The notes beneath the pieces are model-generated. The model had not been told where the DNA came from and did not search any database. It saw nothing but the letters and a program-made list of their open reading frames with translations. From positions 1-30,545 of the forward strand of contig JBAQKV010000021.1 of NCBI GenBank assembly GCA_049301335.1: a stretch of DNA of 30,545 nucleotides, written 5' to 3'. Shown here in pieces: positions 17,215 through 25,951 of this stretch. A program made the position numbers and the translations under genes. Position 1 is the first letter of the stretch, and each line of letters begins with the position of its first letter. This stretch comes from JANJWP01 sp049301335 (lineage in GTDB: Bacteria; Patescibacteriota; Gracilibacteria; BD1-5; UBA2023).

Positions 17215-17676
17215 ATGGCGTTCTCCCCCGTTTTCGTATCCGACCTTCCGTTCGATCTCGACGAAAAGGTCGTTTCGGCCATCGCCCGCGAAATGGCCGA
17301 AACGGCGCCCGAAACGCAACGCGGCACGGTGAACGTCGCGTTCGTCGACGACGAAACGATGCGCACGTACAACCGCACCTACCGCGAAAAAGATTCCACC
17401 ACCGACGTGCTTTCGTTCCATTACCACGACGATTTCGCCGATTGCGACGAAGACGAAATCGCTGGCGAGGTCATCCTTTCGGAGTCCCGCATCCGCGAAC
17501 AGGCGCCGGAGTACGGCAATACGCCGGAACTCGAAACCTACAAGCTCCTCATCCATTCGTTGGCCCACTTGCTCGGCTACGACCATGAAACCGACGAAGA
17601 ATACGCGGCCATGAAGGAAGTGGAAGACGCCGTGAACGCGAAAATCTCCAAAGAATTCGGAATTCGGATCGGATAG
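17215..17676 (+). CDS. ybeY: Endoribonuclease YbeY
   Basis: 153 aa. Single-strand-specific, metal-dependent endoribonuclease involved in 16S rRNA 3' maturation and ribosome quality control, cytoplasmic. The signature H3xH5xH is present as HSLAHLLGYDH (His114, His118, His124), which binds the catalytic zinc. Upstream, NVAFVDDETMRTYNRTYREKD and STDVLSFHY match the conserved family core. There is no UGA codon. It begins one base after the DUF4012 stop with no own ribosome binding site, so it should be translated by coupling. A terminator follows at 17731. Confidence 0.96.
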   Translation: MAFSPVFVSDLPFDLDEKVVSAIAREMAETAPETQRGTVNVAFVDDETMRTYNRTYREKDSTTDVLSFHYHDDFADCDEDEIAGEVILSESRIREQAPEYGNTPELETYKLLIHSLAHLLGYDHETDEEYAAMKEVEDAVNAKISKEFGIRIG

Positions 17677-17700
17677 GTTCGACATTTCCCATAAGTTAAG

Positions 17701-17729
17701 TTGATTTGAGTCAAAAACACGTTTAGAAT
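17701..17729 (+). promoter_or_regulatory. promoter of the fibre-like/pilin-adhesin operon
   Basis: TTGATT (17701-17706), 17 bp, TAGAAT (17724-17729). The predicted transcription start (about 17736) falls inside the left arm of the terminator at 17731-17759, so transcripts from this promoter should be unable to form that hairpin. Confidence 0.6.
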
Positions 17730-17730
17730 T

Positions 17731-17759
17731 GTGCGCACGAAAACCCGTGCGCACTTTTT
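17731..17759 (+). terminator. intrinsic terminator of the DUF4012-ybeY unit
   Basis: The 9-bp stem GTGCGCACG/CGTGCGCAC (17731-17739 and 17746-17754) with an AAAACC loop is followed by five T. It overlaps the start of the next transcript. Confidence 0.75.
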
Positions 17760-17787
17760 AAAATTCGGCGTCCAACGCCATCCGAAT

Positions 17788-18474
17788 ATGGAAACGAATA
17801 AAAACCCGATTGCCGACGGTTTCAAACACGGCCTCTGATTCGTGCTCGCCTTGGCGTCCGTATGGGCGGCGTCCACTTTCGCTTCGGCGGCATGGGGCGC
17901 GCTGCCGAACGCCGGCACCACGCTTTCGTCGGCGGCATGGAACGACATCGTTTCGCAACTCAATACCGTTGCTTGAGCATTGAACGTTTCGAGTGGGAAC
18001 GTGGGCGTGGGAATCGCCCCCACCGCGAAACTCGACGTGAACGGCGATACGGTCGTTCGGGGAAACCTGACGACCAACTCGGACCTCGTGGGTGTCCCGT
18101 ACGGGTCGAACATGCCGAACGACATGTCGTATCCGGCAGATGGGACCGTGTACGGCTCGAATACCGCCCCCATGCCCGTCGGCACGTATTTTTACCAAGT
18201 CTACGGCTGCGCCGGTCAGAACAATTTCAGCGGCTGAGCGCTCGGAACGGTGAACTTCGTTTCCGGATCCTGAACGGCGACGCTCACGAACTATTTCGAC
18301 AATACGAACGTCGGTGGAGGAAGTTGCGGGTATTTCCTCCAAGGATTCATCAAGATCGTTTCCCCCGGCAGCGTAGTGCGGTTCAAAATTACGAACAATT
18401 ACGCCGGCGGAAGCAACGTAGACCAAAACCCCACCGCCAATTCGTTCGGCATGCACGCTTGGAAAATCTACTAA
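17788..18474 (+). CDS. Secreted fibre-like protein
   Basis: 228 aa with about four UGA-Gly codons, the first inside the signal sequence (HGLGFVLALASVWAASTFASA, residues 14-34), so the export signal itself depends on the recoding. The mature N-terminus contains SSAAWNDIVSQLNTV and then GNVGVGIAPTAKLDVNGD, the repeat typical of phage tail fibres and intramolecular-chaperone-linked surface fibres (GNVGIGTxxPxAKLxVNG). The rest is Gly/Asn/Thr-rich and beta-like with two or three cysteines, and ends without an anchor. It is the first gene of a three-gene transcript; the next gene starts 10 bp on. Role as a secreted or pilus-associated fibre subunit is inferred. Confidence 0.75.
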
Positions 18475-18484
18475 TCCGCCACCC

Positions 18485-20017
18485 ATGCGAAACCCCAAAA
18501 GCAAAATCGGAACGAAATTCTGGAAAGGCTTCACGCTCGTCGAACTCATCGTCGTCATCACCGTCTTGGCGATTTTGGCCACGGTGGGTTTCCTAGCGCT
18601 TTCGGGCTATTCCCAAGACGCGAAGGATTCCGCCGTGAAGGCGAACGTACGGTCGGTATATACGGCGATCGTGACGGAAAGCGCTTTGACGGGAAATTCT
18701 CCGCGGTACTACGTCATCCACGATTCGGGGGCTTCCCTTTCGTGAGGAATCGTCGTGCTCGACGGCGTATCCACAACGCTTACGGGCGGGGATTGGAACG
18801 TTCCCAACACTAATTACTCGGCGGGGAATCCCGATTTCGCCAAACTCAAGATCAATCCCGACAAGTTCAAGATTTCGCAATTGGAGAAATCTTTCGAAAA
18901 CGCGATTGCGGCTTACGATTCGAAGACCGTTTCCGTCGGGGCGGCGGACGTAACGTCCGTTGCCAACGGAAAAATCCGTACGAATTCCCTCGTGCAAATC
19001 GCCGGAACGACTCCGAGCAAATCCACGGTCGTATCCTGAAATTTCACTCCGTCCACGGCGACGGGATCGGTTGCCTGACTCATACGCGACGTGGCCTCAG
19101 GAGCGCTCACCGGAGCCTTGGTCGACGGAAAAACCGCGGGCACGTGAACGGACGGGGCTTGTGGAACCGCGAACGGCGTGACGGCGGCCGCGAATCCCGC
19201 GGCTTCGCTCTGTTCGGTTTGAAACGCCACTTCGACCGACGCGCTCGGGGACGACGGGGCGTTCGATTGGACCTGTTCCGGAATCGGGGGCGGAGCCACG
19301 GCTTCCTGTTCGGCGCCGAGGAATTTCTACGCGAGCTGTTCAGCCATCAAGACCGCGGTTCCGGCATCAGCGGACGGAACGTATTCCATAGATCCAGACG
19401 GAGCGGGAGGTAACGCGCCTTTCCAAGTTTACTGCGACATGACGACCGACGGCGGCGGATGGACGCTTCTCTGATCCGCATTGAAAAACGGTGCCGGAAC
19501 GAACCCCATAAACTGGACCGTAGCGACCGATTCGTCCGTAACTTCGACGGATCCGCTCGCGGGAAATACCGTTTGAGCATGGGGAAACGCCAACGCGAAA
19601 CTGAAATCGTGGAACACCGTCAGCCTCACGACCGTCATGGTCAAGGAAAACTCGAACTACGATAAGATGGCTTTCACGTCCGCTGGGACGTTCAATTCGC
19701 TCCTTGCGGCGGGAACGCTCAGCTCGTACGTCAACGTGAGCCTCAATTTCAACGGATGCAACAACGTCTACGGATACTGCTGGTCCCCGAGCATCGCCTA
19801 CGTGCTCAGGACTCCCACGAACCAACCGTGCTCGAACGCGTATTTCAATTCGTGACTCAAAGGAATCAATCTCGCCTGGTACCACGACGGAATCTGCAAC
19901 GGAGGCTGAGCGAGCTATCCCAACCGATGATTCTTCACGGGAAGCTACGCCGGAGTGCAAGAGACCTCGCAGAGCGTGAACAGGATTACGAACGGAACTA
20001 CGTTTTGGGGGAAATAA
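18485..20017 (+). CDS. Prepilin-type surface protein with Cys-rich repeat and fibrinogen-like domain (pilin-adhesin 3)
   Basis: 510 aa with about ten UGA-Gly codons. The leader ends WKG, then FTLVELIVVITVLAILA from residue 16. The shared pilin body is nearly identical to that of the next gene and ends at the hinge TGALVDGK (about residue 210). A short Cys-rich module follows (CGTANG, LCSVG, WTCSGIGGGATASCSA; about 224-276), a repeat type common on Patescibacteria surface proteins. The head starts with CSAIKTAVPASADGTYSIDP (from C285) and VYCDMTTDGGGWTLL, a fibrinogen-like YCDxxxxGGGW domain related to that of pilin-adhesin 1, and continues to NGTTFWGK. Prepilin processing and pilus display are predicted; glycan or protein binding is inferred from the fold family. 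Confidence 0.88.
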
Positions 20018-20047
20018 GCCGAAACCCTTATCTTTTCATTACGGAGT

Positions 20048-21583
20048 ATGAAAAACGAAAAACGCATGAAGAAAAGCCGGGTGCTTCGGTTTTTCCAACT
20101 CGGTTTCACGCTCGCCGAGCTCATCGTCGTCATCACCATCTTGGCGATTCTCGCCACGGTGGGGTTTTTGGCGCTTTCGGGCTATTCGCAGGACGCGAAG
20201 GATTCCGCCATGAAGACGAACGTGCGGTCGGTCTACACCGCCATTACCGCGGAAAGCGCCCTGACGGGAAATTCGCCGAGGTACTACGTCATCCACGATT
20301 CGGGGGCTTCCCTCTCGTGAGGCGTCGCCGTGTTCGACGGCGTTCCGACGACGCTCACCGGCGGGGACTGGAACGCTCCGAACACCAATTACTCGGCGGG
20401 CAATCCCGATTTCGCGAAACTCAAGATCAATCCCGACAAGTTCAAGATTTCGTTCTTGGAAAAAGCGTTCGAGAGCGCTTTCGCGGCATACGACCCGAAA
20501 ACCGTGTCCGTCGGGGCGGCCGAAGCCGTCTCGATTCTCGCGAGCGGACGGAAGCACGTCACCAGCTACGTGCAGGTGGCGGGAATTTCGCCGACGAGCG
20601 GAGCGGTTTCGGTCACGGGGAACTATCCGGTATGATCGTCAGGATCCGTATCGGGACTCATTAAGAACCAGTCCTCAACGAGTTCCACATGAGCTCTCGT
20701 AGACGCCGCGACCGCATCTACCGAACCGATCGTTTGCGACGCGACGCATACGGGCAGCGACTGTTCAACGAAACTCCTTACGATTTCGGCCAACAAGAAC
20801 AAACTCAATCTCTTTACCGAGTGCACTTCGGTGTTCGGCAGCTGTACGAGCTGAAATTTGAAGGTTACCATCAATGCCGGCGTGACCGTTTATTCGGACA
20901 ACGTCGACGTACCGGCGCTCATTACCGGCACCGGCTGGGGCGCGGGAACGGTCATAACCATCGAAAACAAGGGCAACATCCTCGGTGCTCGATATCCCGT
21001 AAAAACGGATCGTACCCTGAACCGCGCCTATAACGGCGGAACCGCGCTACAGACGACCGTACAGACCGTGGTCATCAACAGCGGCAACATCATCGGCGGT
21101 TCGGGAAGCGGAGGACCCGGCGAAGGCGATTCCTGTTGAGGTTGCGGAGGAGGAAACTGAGGAACCTATGGCGGAATCGGCGGCGCCGCGATCGACGCCC
21201 AGTACGCCATGGACATCACCAACACCGGCAATATTTACGGCGCCGGAGGAGGAGGCGCCGGAGGAGGAGGCGGCTATGCGCTCGGTTACGGTTCGGGTGA
21301 CGGCGGTAACGGCGCCTGAGCGTACCTTACTACCGTCACCGCGACCGCGGAATCGGGAAATTGCGGAGGCTGAGCCTCTTGCGGATGAGTCTGAGGAACG
21401 TACGGCCAAGCTTGAGCGAACGGTTGAAACGCCGGAAACGGCATGGGCTACGGCTGAGCCGGCTGATACGCCGTCATCCTCAACGGAAAAACCGTCACCT
21501 ACAACGGGGCGACGGTCACGGCGAACGGCTCGTATACCGAGGCGACCTGGCTCTCGGGCACGAAATGACGCGTAGGAGGCTAA
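20048..21583 (+). CDS. Prepilin-type surface protein with glycine-rich phage-tail-fibre-like head (pilin-adhesin 4)
   Basis: 511 aa with about 15 UGA-Gly codons, many of them in the glycine-rich head. The leader ends QLG, then FTLAELIVVITILAILA from residue 20; ATG 20066 is an alternative start. The shared body runs to TGALVDAA (about residue 215). The head has NAGVTVYSDNVDVPALITGT, TVITIENKGNILGA and VVINSGNIIGGSGSGGPGEG, then DITNTGNIYGAGGGGAGGGG and a long Gly-rich run up to YGGAGGYAVILNGKTVTYNG. This pattern of N-x-G-x-I-x-G steps with poly-Gly stretches is that of receptor-binding tail-fibre adhesins, such as gp38-type polyglycine-II sandwiches. It lies 30 bp after pilin-adhesin 3 behind a GGAG motif. 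Its stop is five bases from the convergent queA stop, with no terminator. Confidence 0.87.
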
Positions 21584-21587
21584 GTCC

Positions 21588-22814
21588 CTACCCGATCCAC
21601 ATCCCGTCGCCGAAGCTGTAAAAACGATAGTTTCGGGAAAGCGCGTGTTCGTAAGCGGCACGCGCTTTTTCGATGCCCGCGAACGCCGAGACGAGCACGA
21701 GGAGCGTGCTTTCGGGTAAGTGGAAATTCGTCACGATCTCGTCGACGGCATGGAATTTCGAACTCGGCATGAGGAAGAGTTTGGTCGTTCCCGATACGCC
21801 CGATGAATTGACGCCGAACAGTTCGACGGGGCGATAGGCGGCATCGAGTTGGGATGCGGCCGTATTCCAAAACGAAGCGACCGGGGCTTCGAATTTCGCG
21901 AGAAAATCCATTGCGTCGACATTCCCTAAACCGGAACGTTCGACGAGCTCCCGCCAAACGTACGGCAGCGATTCGAGCGTACGGATGACGGTCGTCCCCA
22001 CGCCCACTACCTTTTTTCCTTCGACCTTGGCGGTCACGACGTCGGAAAAAGCGGATGCGGGAACTTCGAAATATTCTGGATGCATTTCGTGCTCGCGGAT
22101 GTCGGCCACGCGGACGGGCTTGAACGTTCAGAGTCCGACGTGGAGCGTAAGGAAACGCGCGGAAGACCCGTTCTCGCGGATTTTGGAGATGAGCGATTCG
22201 GTGAAATGGAGCGACGCCGTAGGAGCGGCGAGCGAACCTTCTTTCTTACCGAACTCGGTCTGATAATCGAGGGCCTTTTCGTCGGAATACTCGACGTACG
22301 GTGGGAGCGGGAGTTTGCCGTGGGAATGCAGGAAATCCTGGATTCGGCCTCCTGATACGATTTTCAGCACGCGCCCGTCAGGAACCTTGGATTCGACTTC
22401 GAGCGTAAAATCCCCGAGTTCGATCTTGGAGCCCACCGAAAAAGCCGCGCCCGGAAAGACGAGGGCTTCGAAGCGGGGTGACGAACCTTTTTCCATCTCC
22501 AATTCACGCAGAAAGAATATCTCGCCCTCCTTCTCGCGGCGGAAGCCGTCTTTGTTCGTAAATACGGCGGATTGAAAGGCTACGCGCGACGGAATAACGC
22601 GGGTGTCGTTAAAGAAGAACAGCCGGCCGTCGGCGGACAAATCCGGCAAATGCGAGAAATCGAGGTCTTCGAAATCCCCGCGGTTCGAAACGTCGTCGCT
22701 CTCGCGGGAGAATTTGAGCATCTTGGCGCTTTCGGGCGGATGCGAAGCGACCTGCGCGATGCGGTCGTCGGGCAAATGAAAGGCGTAGGTGGAAAGCGCG
22801 TATTTGGCGTCCAT
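21588..22814 (-). CDS. queA: S-adenosylmethionine:tRNA ribosyltransferase-isomerase QueA
   Basis: 408 aa, somewhat longer than the common 340-360, with insertions in the middle. It transfers and isomerises the ribosyl moiety of SAM to 7-aminomethyl-7-deazaguanine in tRNA, the penultimate step to queuosine. Family motifs: FHLPDDRIAQ, RLFFFNDTRVIPSR, GKLPLPPYV, AAPTASLHFTESLI, LTLHVGLGTFKPVR, HPEYFEVP, TTVIRTLES and TNFHLPESTLLVLVSAFAG. One UGA at 22128-22130 encodes the Gly of the conserved HVGxGTF motif. ATG 22814 (MDAKYALSTYAFHLP) is preferred over a TTG at 22847 because the family begins close to the LPxxxIAQ motif. Ends at TAG. No other queuosine gene is visible here. Confidence 0.95.
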
Positions 22815-22862
22815 TGGAGAGCGGTTCGCCCGAACGGATTCGGGCAACTAAAAACGGCGTCC

Positions 22863-22890
22863 ATCCTAAGCGAAAAGCCCGAAACGGCAA
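22863..22890 (-). promoter_or_regulatory. possible queA promoter
   Basis: TTGCCG (22885-22890), 16 bp, TAGGAT (22863-22868) on the minus strand. The leader of about 40 nt contains a perfect hairpin CCCGAA-CGGA-TTCGGG (22829-22844) just before the ATG, which might modulate translation. I see no preQ1 riboswitch consensus. Confidence 0.45.
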
Positions 22891-22926
22891 ACGGGAGGAA
22901 AACTTTTCCCAGCCGCTTCGCCAAAC

Positions 22927-22953
22927 TTGAATTCGGCCATTTTCGGATATGAT
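22927..22953 (+). promoter_or_regulatory. promoter of the glycosyltransferase-PEGA pair
   Basis: TTGAAT (22927-22932) and TATGAT (22948-22953) are spaced by 15 bp (16 if the -35 is taken as CTTGAA). The leader of about 45 nt contains the inverted repeat AACCGTTTT...AAAACGGT (about 22958-22983) before ATG 23004. Confidence 0.5.
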
Positions 22954-23003
22954 GGCAACCGTTTTCCGAGGCCGTTAAAAACGGTCCGCCAATCCCCCAC
23001 TCC

Positions 23004-24500
23004 ATGCGGAAAGAAACCAGCACCAAAACGCCGTACTACCTCACGTCCGGCTTCCTCTCCAAGATCCCGGGCTTCGGCCTCATCCTCATATTCCTGCTTC
23101 CGATCGTTCTCGTAAAGATCAATCCCAAGGCAGGGCTCTTCTTCATCGCGTTCTGCATCTCGTACTGGACGGTAAAGGTTTTCGAATCGTACTACTTCGT
23201 CCTTTCGTCGTACCTCACGCTCCTCCGGTTCAATAAGACCGACTTCCGCGAAAGCGAAATCATGCAGGCCGAGGCGAAATCCGTGCGCCACGTAGTCATC
23301 GTTCCGATCTTCACGGAACCCTACGACGTCATCGAAGAGAACGTCGCCGCTATCGTCGCGAACGACTACCCGTTCTTGGAGAACGTCACCGTCCTCCTCG
23401 CGACCGAATCCCGCGTACCGGATGCCGAAGCCAACGCTGCGAAGATCATCGCCAAATTCAAGAAGTCCAAGATCGAAATCGTCAACGTCGTACACCCGGA
23501 CGGAATCCCCGGCGAAGGCCGCGTAAAGGGTTCGAACATCACGCACGCCATCAAGGAGTACGAGAAAATGTCCAAGCTCGACCCGCACCTCACGTTCGTG
23601 TCGACCATCGACACCGACACGCTCGTCGAGAAGAACTTCTTCTCCATCGTCACCTACAAGTTCCTCGTCACCGAATACCGCGACCAGGCCATCTACCAGT
23701 ACACCCCGGTCTATTCCAACAACTGGACCAAGGGGACGTTCTTCGCCCGGCTCATCGCCATCGGCACGACCATCTGGCAACTCTTCGAATCCCAGAATCC
23801 CGAATTCTACCGCAACTTCGCGGTCTACGGACAAACGCTCCACTGCCTTCGCAAATCGAATTACTGGTCGCTCACTTCCATCGTCGAAGACGGTCTCCAG
23901 TATTGGAGGAGCTACTTCGCCTGGGGTTCGCACTTCCGCATCGTCAACGTTCCGGCGGTCTGCAAGATGGACGTGGTCGAAGAAGAAACCTTCGGACGTA
24001 CGGTCAAGTCGCAGTACAAACAGCTTCGCCGCTGGTCGTGGGGCTGTACCGACGTGGAATACGTCATTCCCGAGTTCGCGAGCCGCGCCGACATCCCGTT
24101 CGGAGAAAAATTCCGCAAGACCGGCTACCTTATCCAGAACCACCTCTTCTGGGCCGGCGGACCGCTCATGCTCTTCTTCATCGGATACGTTCCGGGCATC
24201 TTCGAAAGCCTCCGCAACTCCATCGCGGTCCTTACCGTGCCGTTCGCGAGCTCGATCATCTTCACACTCCTCTTCGCTACCGTAGTGTTCCCGAGCGTCA
24301 TCTCAATCCACATCATGAAGCGCTACACGAAGTTCCGCAAGCGCGACTACCTGTTCAGCGTCCTCCAGTGGACGCTCGTACCGATCCTCACGCTCACGCT
24401 CTTCTCGATTCCGGCCATCGAAAGCCAAATCCGCCTCTTCCTCGGCAAACGCCTCGACTCCTTCGAAACTACCCGCAAAATACAGCGTAAGAAAGCCTAA
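23004..24500 (+). CDS. Membrane glycosyltransferase, family 2
   Basis: 498 aa with no UGA codon. Two N-terminal hydrophobic helices (about 25-60) precede a cytoplasmic GT2 domain with VVIVPIFTEPYDVIEENV, STIDTDTLVEKNF (the DxD nucleotide-sugar/metal motif), SIVEDGLQYWRSYFAWG (acidic catalytic ED) and QYKQLRRWSWG, the Q(R/Q)xRW-type motif of processive enzymes. Four or so C-terminal helices (about 375-470) follow and a basic tail. The architecture matches polysaccharide synthases of the cellulose/hyaluronan type, which couple synthesis to export, though the substrate cannot be told. The stop overlaps the next start (TAATG at 24498-24502), so its product and the PEGA protein are probably made in equal amounts and work together. 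Confidence 0.88.
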   Translation: MRKETSTKTPYYLTSGFLSKIPGFGLILIFLLPIVLVKINPKAGLFFIAFCISYWTVKVFESYYFVLSSYLTLLRFNKTDFRESEIMQAEAKSVRHVVIVPIFTEPYDVIEENVAAIVANDYPFLENVTVLLATESRVPDAEANAAKIIAKFKKSKIEIVNVVHPDGIPGEGRVKGSNITHAIKEYEKMSKLDPHLTFVSTIDTDTLVEKNFFSIVTYKFLVTEYRDQAIYQYTPVYSNNWTKGTFFARLIAIGTTIWQLFESQNPEFYRNFAVYGQTLHCLRKSNYWSLTSIVEDGLQYWRSYFAWGSHFRIVNVPAVCKMDVVEEETFGRTVKSQYKQLRRWSWGCTDVEYVIPEFASRADIPFGEKFRKTGYLIQNHLFWAGGPLMLFFIGYVPGIFESLRNSIAVLTVPFASSIIFTLLFATVVFPSVISIHIMKRYTKFRKRDYLFSVLQWTLVPILTLTLFSIPAIESQIRLFLGKRLDSFETTRKIQRKKA

Positions 24501-25837
24501 TGCTCGAAAACTACTACGAAGAGATCGGCCGTAAGCGCCGCGAACGCTGGGCGTTCTGGACCGTCGTCTGGGCGCTCTCGGTATTTCTGTACCTGTTCTT
24601 CCAGGGGTATTACCCGTACGTCAAATTCGACACGTGGAAATTCCTCGAAACCGCAGAACGGCACCCGTCGGAAGCCATCGCGGAAAAACCGCAGGTCGTC
24701 CGCGCTTTCGGAATCATCAACGTGCGCACCGTACCGTCGCCCGACCGTATTTCCATCCGGTCTCCGATCATTGGGGAACGCGTGATTCCCAATGACGACA
24801 AGGGATTTTTCGATTTCGGAAATTACTCCATCAAGATCGAAAAGGACGGATACCTTCCCGTAGCGCTCTCGACGACGCTCGACAAGGTGAATTCGTTCTC
24901 CATCAACGTTCTCGAACTGTTCAAGACCCCGACGTACGCCCCGTTCATCGTTCCGGCCGACTTGGCGGAAGACCTCGGTGGAGGAAAATTCCTCGTACGC
25001 GAAAGGACGTCGACCGGACAAAGCCTCTCCGGCAGCGTGTACCGCCTCATGGATTCGAAGGACTTCTCGGTCGCCAAGTCCTTTAGGACCGACGCGCGGT
25101 ACCTTGGCGGTACGCTCTTCGAAAAACGCGGCATCATCCTTTCGTACGACGAAGAACTCGGCCTCGGCCCCACCAGAATGAAAACCGCCTCGGGCGAAAC
25201 CACGCTCGACCTCTGCGAAGAAGCGCTCCTTGAAAAGGGGCAGGTGGTCTGTCCGAAAAATTGACTTACGCTCATTCCGCACGAAACCTCTTTCAAAGAC
25301 CGAATCCTTTGAGCGTCCTGACGCCCCGTACGCCTTGAAAAGGAAACCGTCCGCCTCGATGCCGGACGCGAGGTCTCGAGCGAACCGGTCGTAACGCTTT
25401 CGGGTTCGAAACCCGGAAACGTACTCCGTCTTGCCAAAACCCAGTACCGCCTCTACGGTGGCGAACTGATCTCCGCCATCGATTCGAAAGCGAAGTTCCA
25501 AATTTCCCCGCTTTCGAGCGTCGCGGCCGTACATGAGTTCGGAACCGAGTCCATCGCCCTCGGGTATGCCGGCGAAGACGCGGCGTTCGCGCTCATCGAC
25601 GAACGCGGTAACAGCTATCCGGCGATTATCGGAAAGGTGAAACTCTCCGACGTACGCATCGAACCGTACCACGGAGCGTACCTCATATCCGACGGCAAAG
25701 CCCTCTACCTCTACTATAAGGCTTCCAAAGAACTCACTCGCCTCGTGGAGGGCAAAGTGCTCGGCTTCTTCGCCGACAGCGTCGTATTCGAGAAAGACGG
25801 AACCACCTACCGTCTCGACATGGTCGCCGGAGAATAA
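24500..25837 (+). CDS. Membrane-anchored PEGA-domain protein
   Basis: 445 aa with three UGA-Gly codons clustered at 25262-25335 (NGLTLIP, ILGASGRP); under a standard code this would look like two unrelated fragments. One membrane helix (WAFWTVVWALSVFLYLFFQG, residues 18-37) leaves the bulk outside the membrane. Residues about 70-140 form a PEGA-like beta domain (GIINVRTVPSPDRISI, GNYSIKIEKDGYLPV). The rest is predominantly beta with repeats reminiscent of a propeller (YRLYGGELISAI, AVHEFGTESIALGY, GAYLISDGKALYLYY). PEGA proteins are common on Patescibacteria and are thought to bind envelope or S-layer components. Coupling to the upstream glycosyltransferase suggests a partner in synthesis or anchoring of an envelope polysaccharide. 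An intrinsic terminator follows. Confidence 0.82.
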
Positions 25838-25851
25838 TCCGCAACCCCGAA

Positions 25852-25882
25852 ATCCCCCCGCTTCAAGCGGGGGGATTTTTTT
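25852..25882 (+). terminator. intrinsic terminator of the glycosyltransferase-PEGA unit
   Basis: CCCCCGCTTCAAGCGGGGG, an almost perfect stem with a short loop, is followed by seven T. Confidence 0.9.
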
Positions 25883-25951
25883 CATTTCAAAAAAAACTGG
25901 CGCGAACGGAATTATCGAATAATCTGTTTCGTTACTTTTTTAAAGCGAGTC

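Noticed and set aside
18485..21583. Prophage remnant, because of the tail-fibre-like sequence
   Set aside because: No capsid, terminase, portal, integrase or lysis genes are present, and the fibre-like segment is in frame with a pilin stalk shared by three other chromosomal genes.
22815..22870. preQ1 riboswitch ahead of queA
   Set aside because: There is a perfect hairpin CCCGAA-CGGA-TTCGGG, but the A-rich tail and the conserved pairing of preQ1 classes are not visible. It stays a plain leader hairpin.
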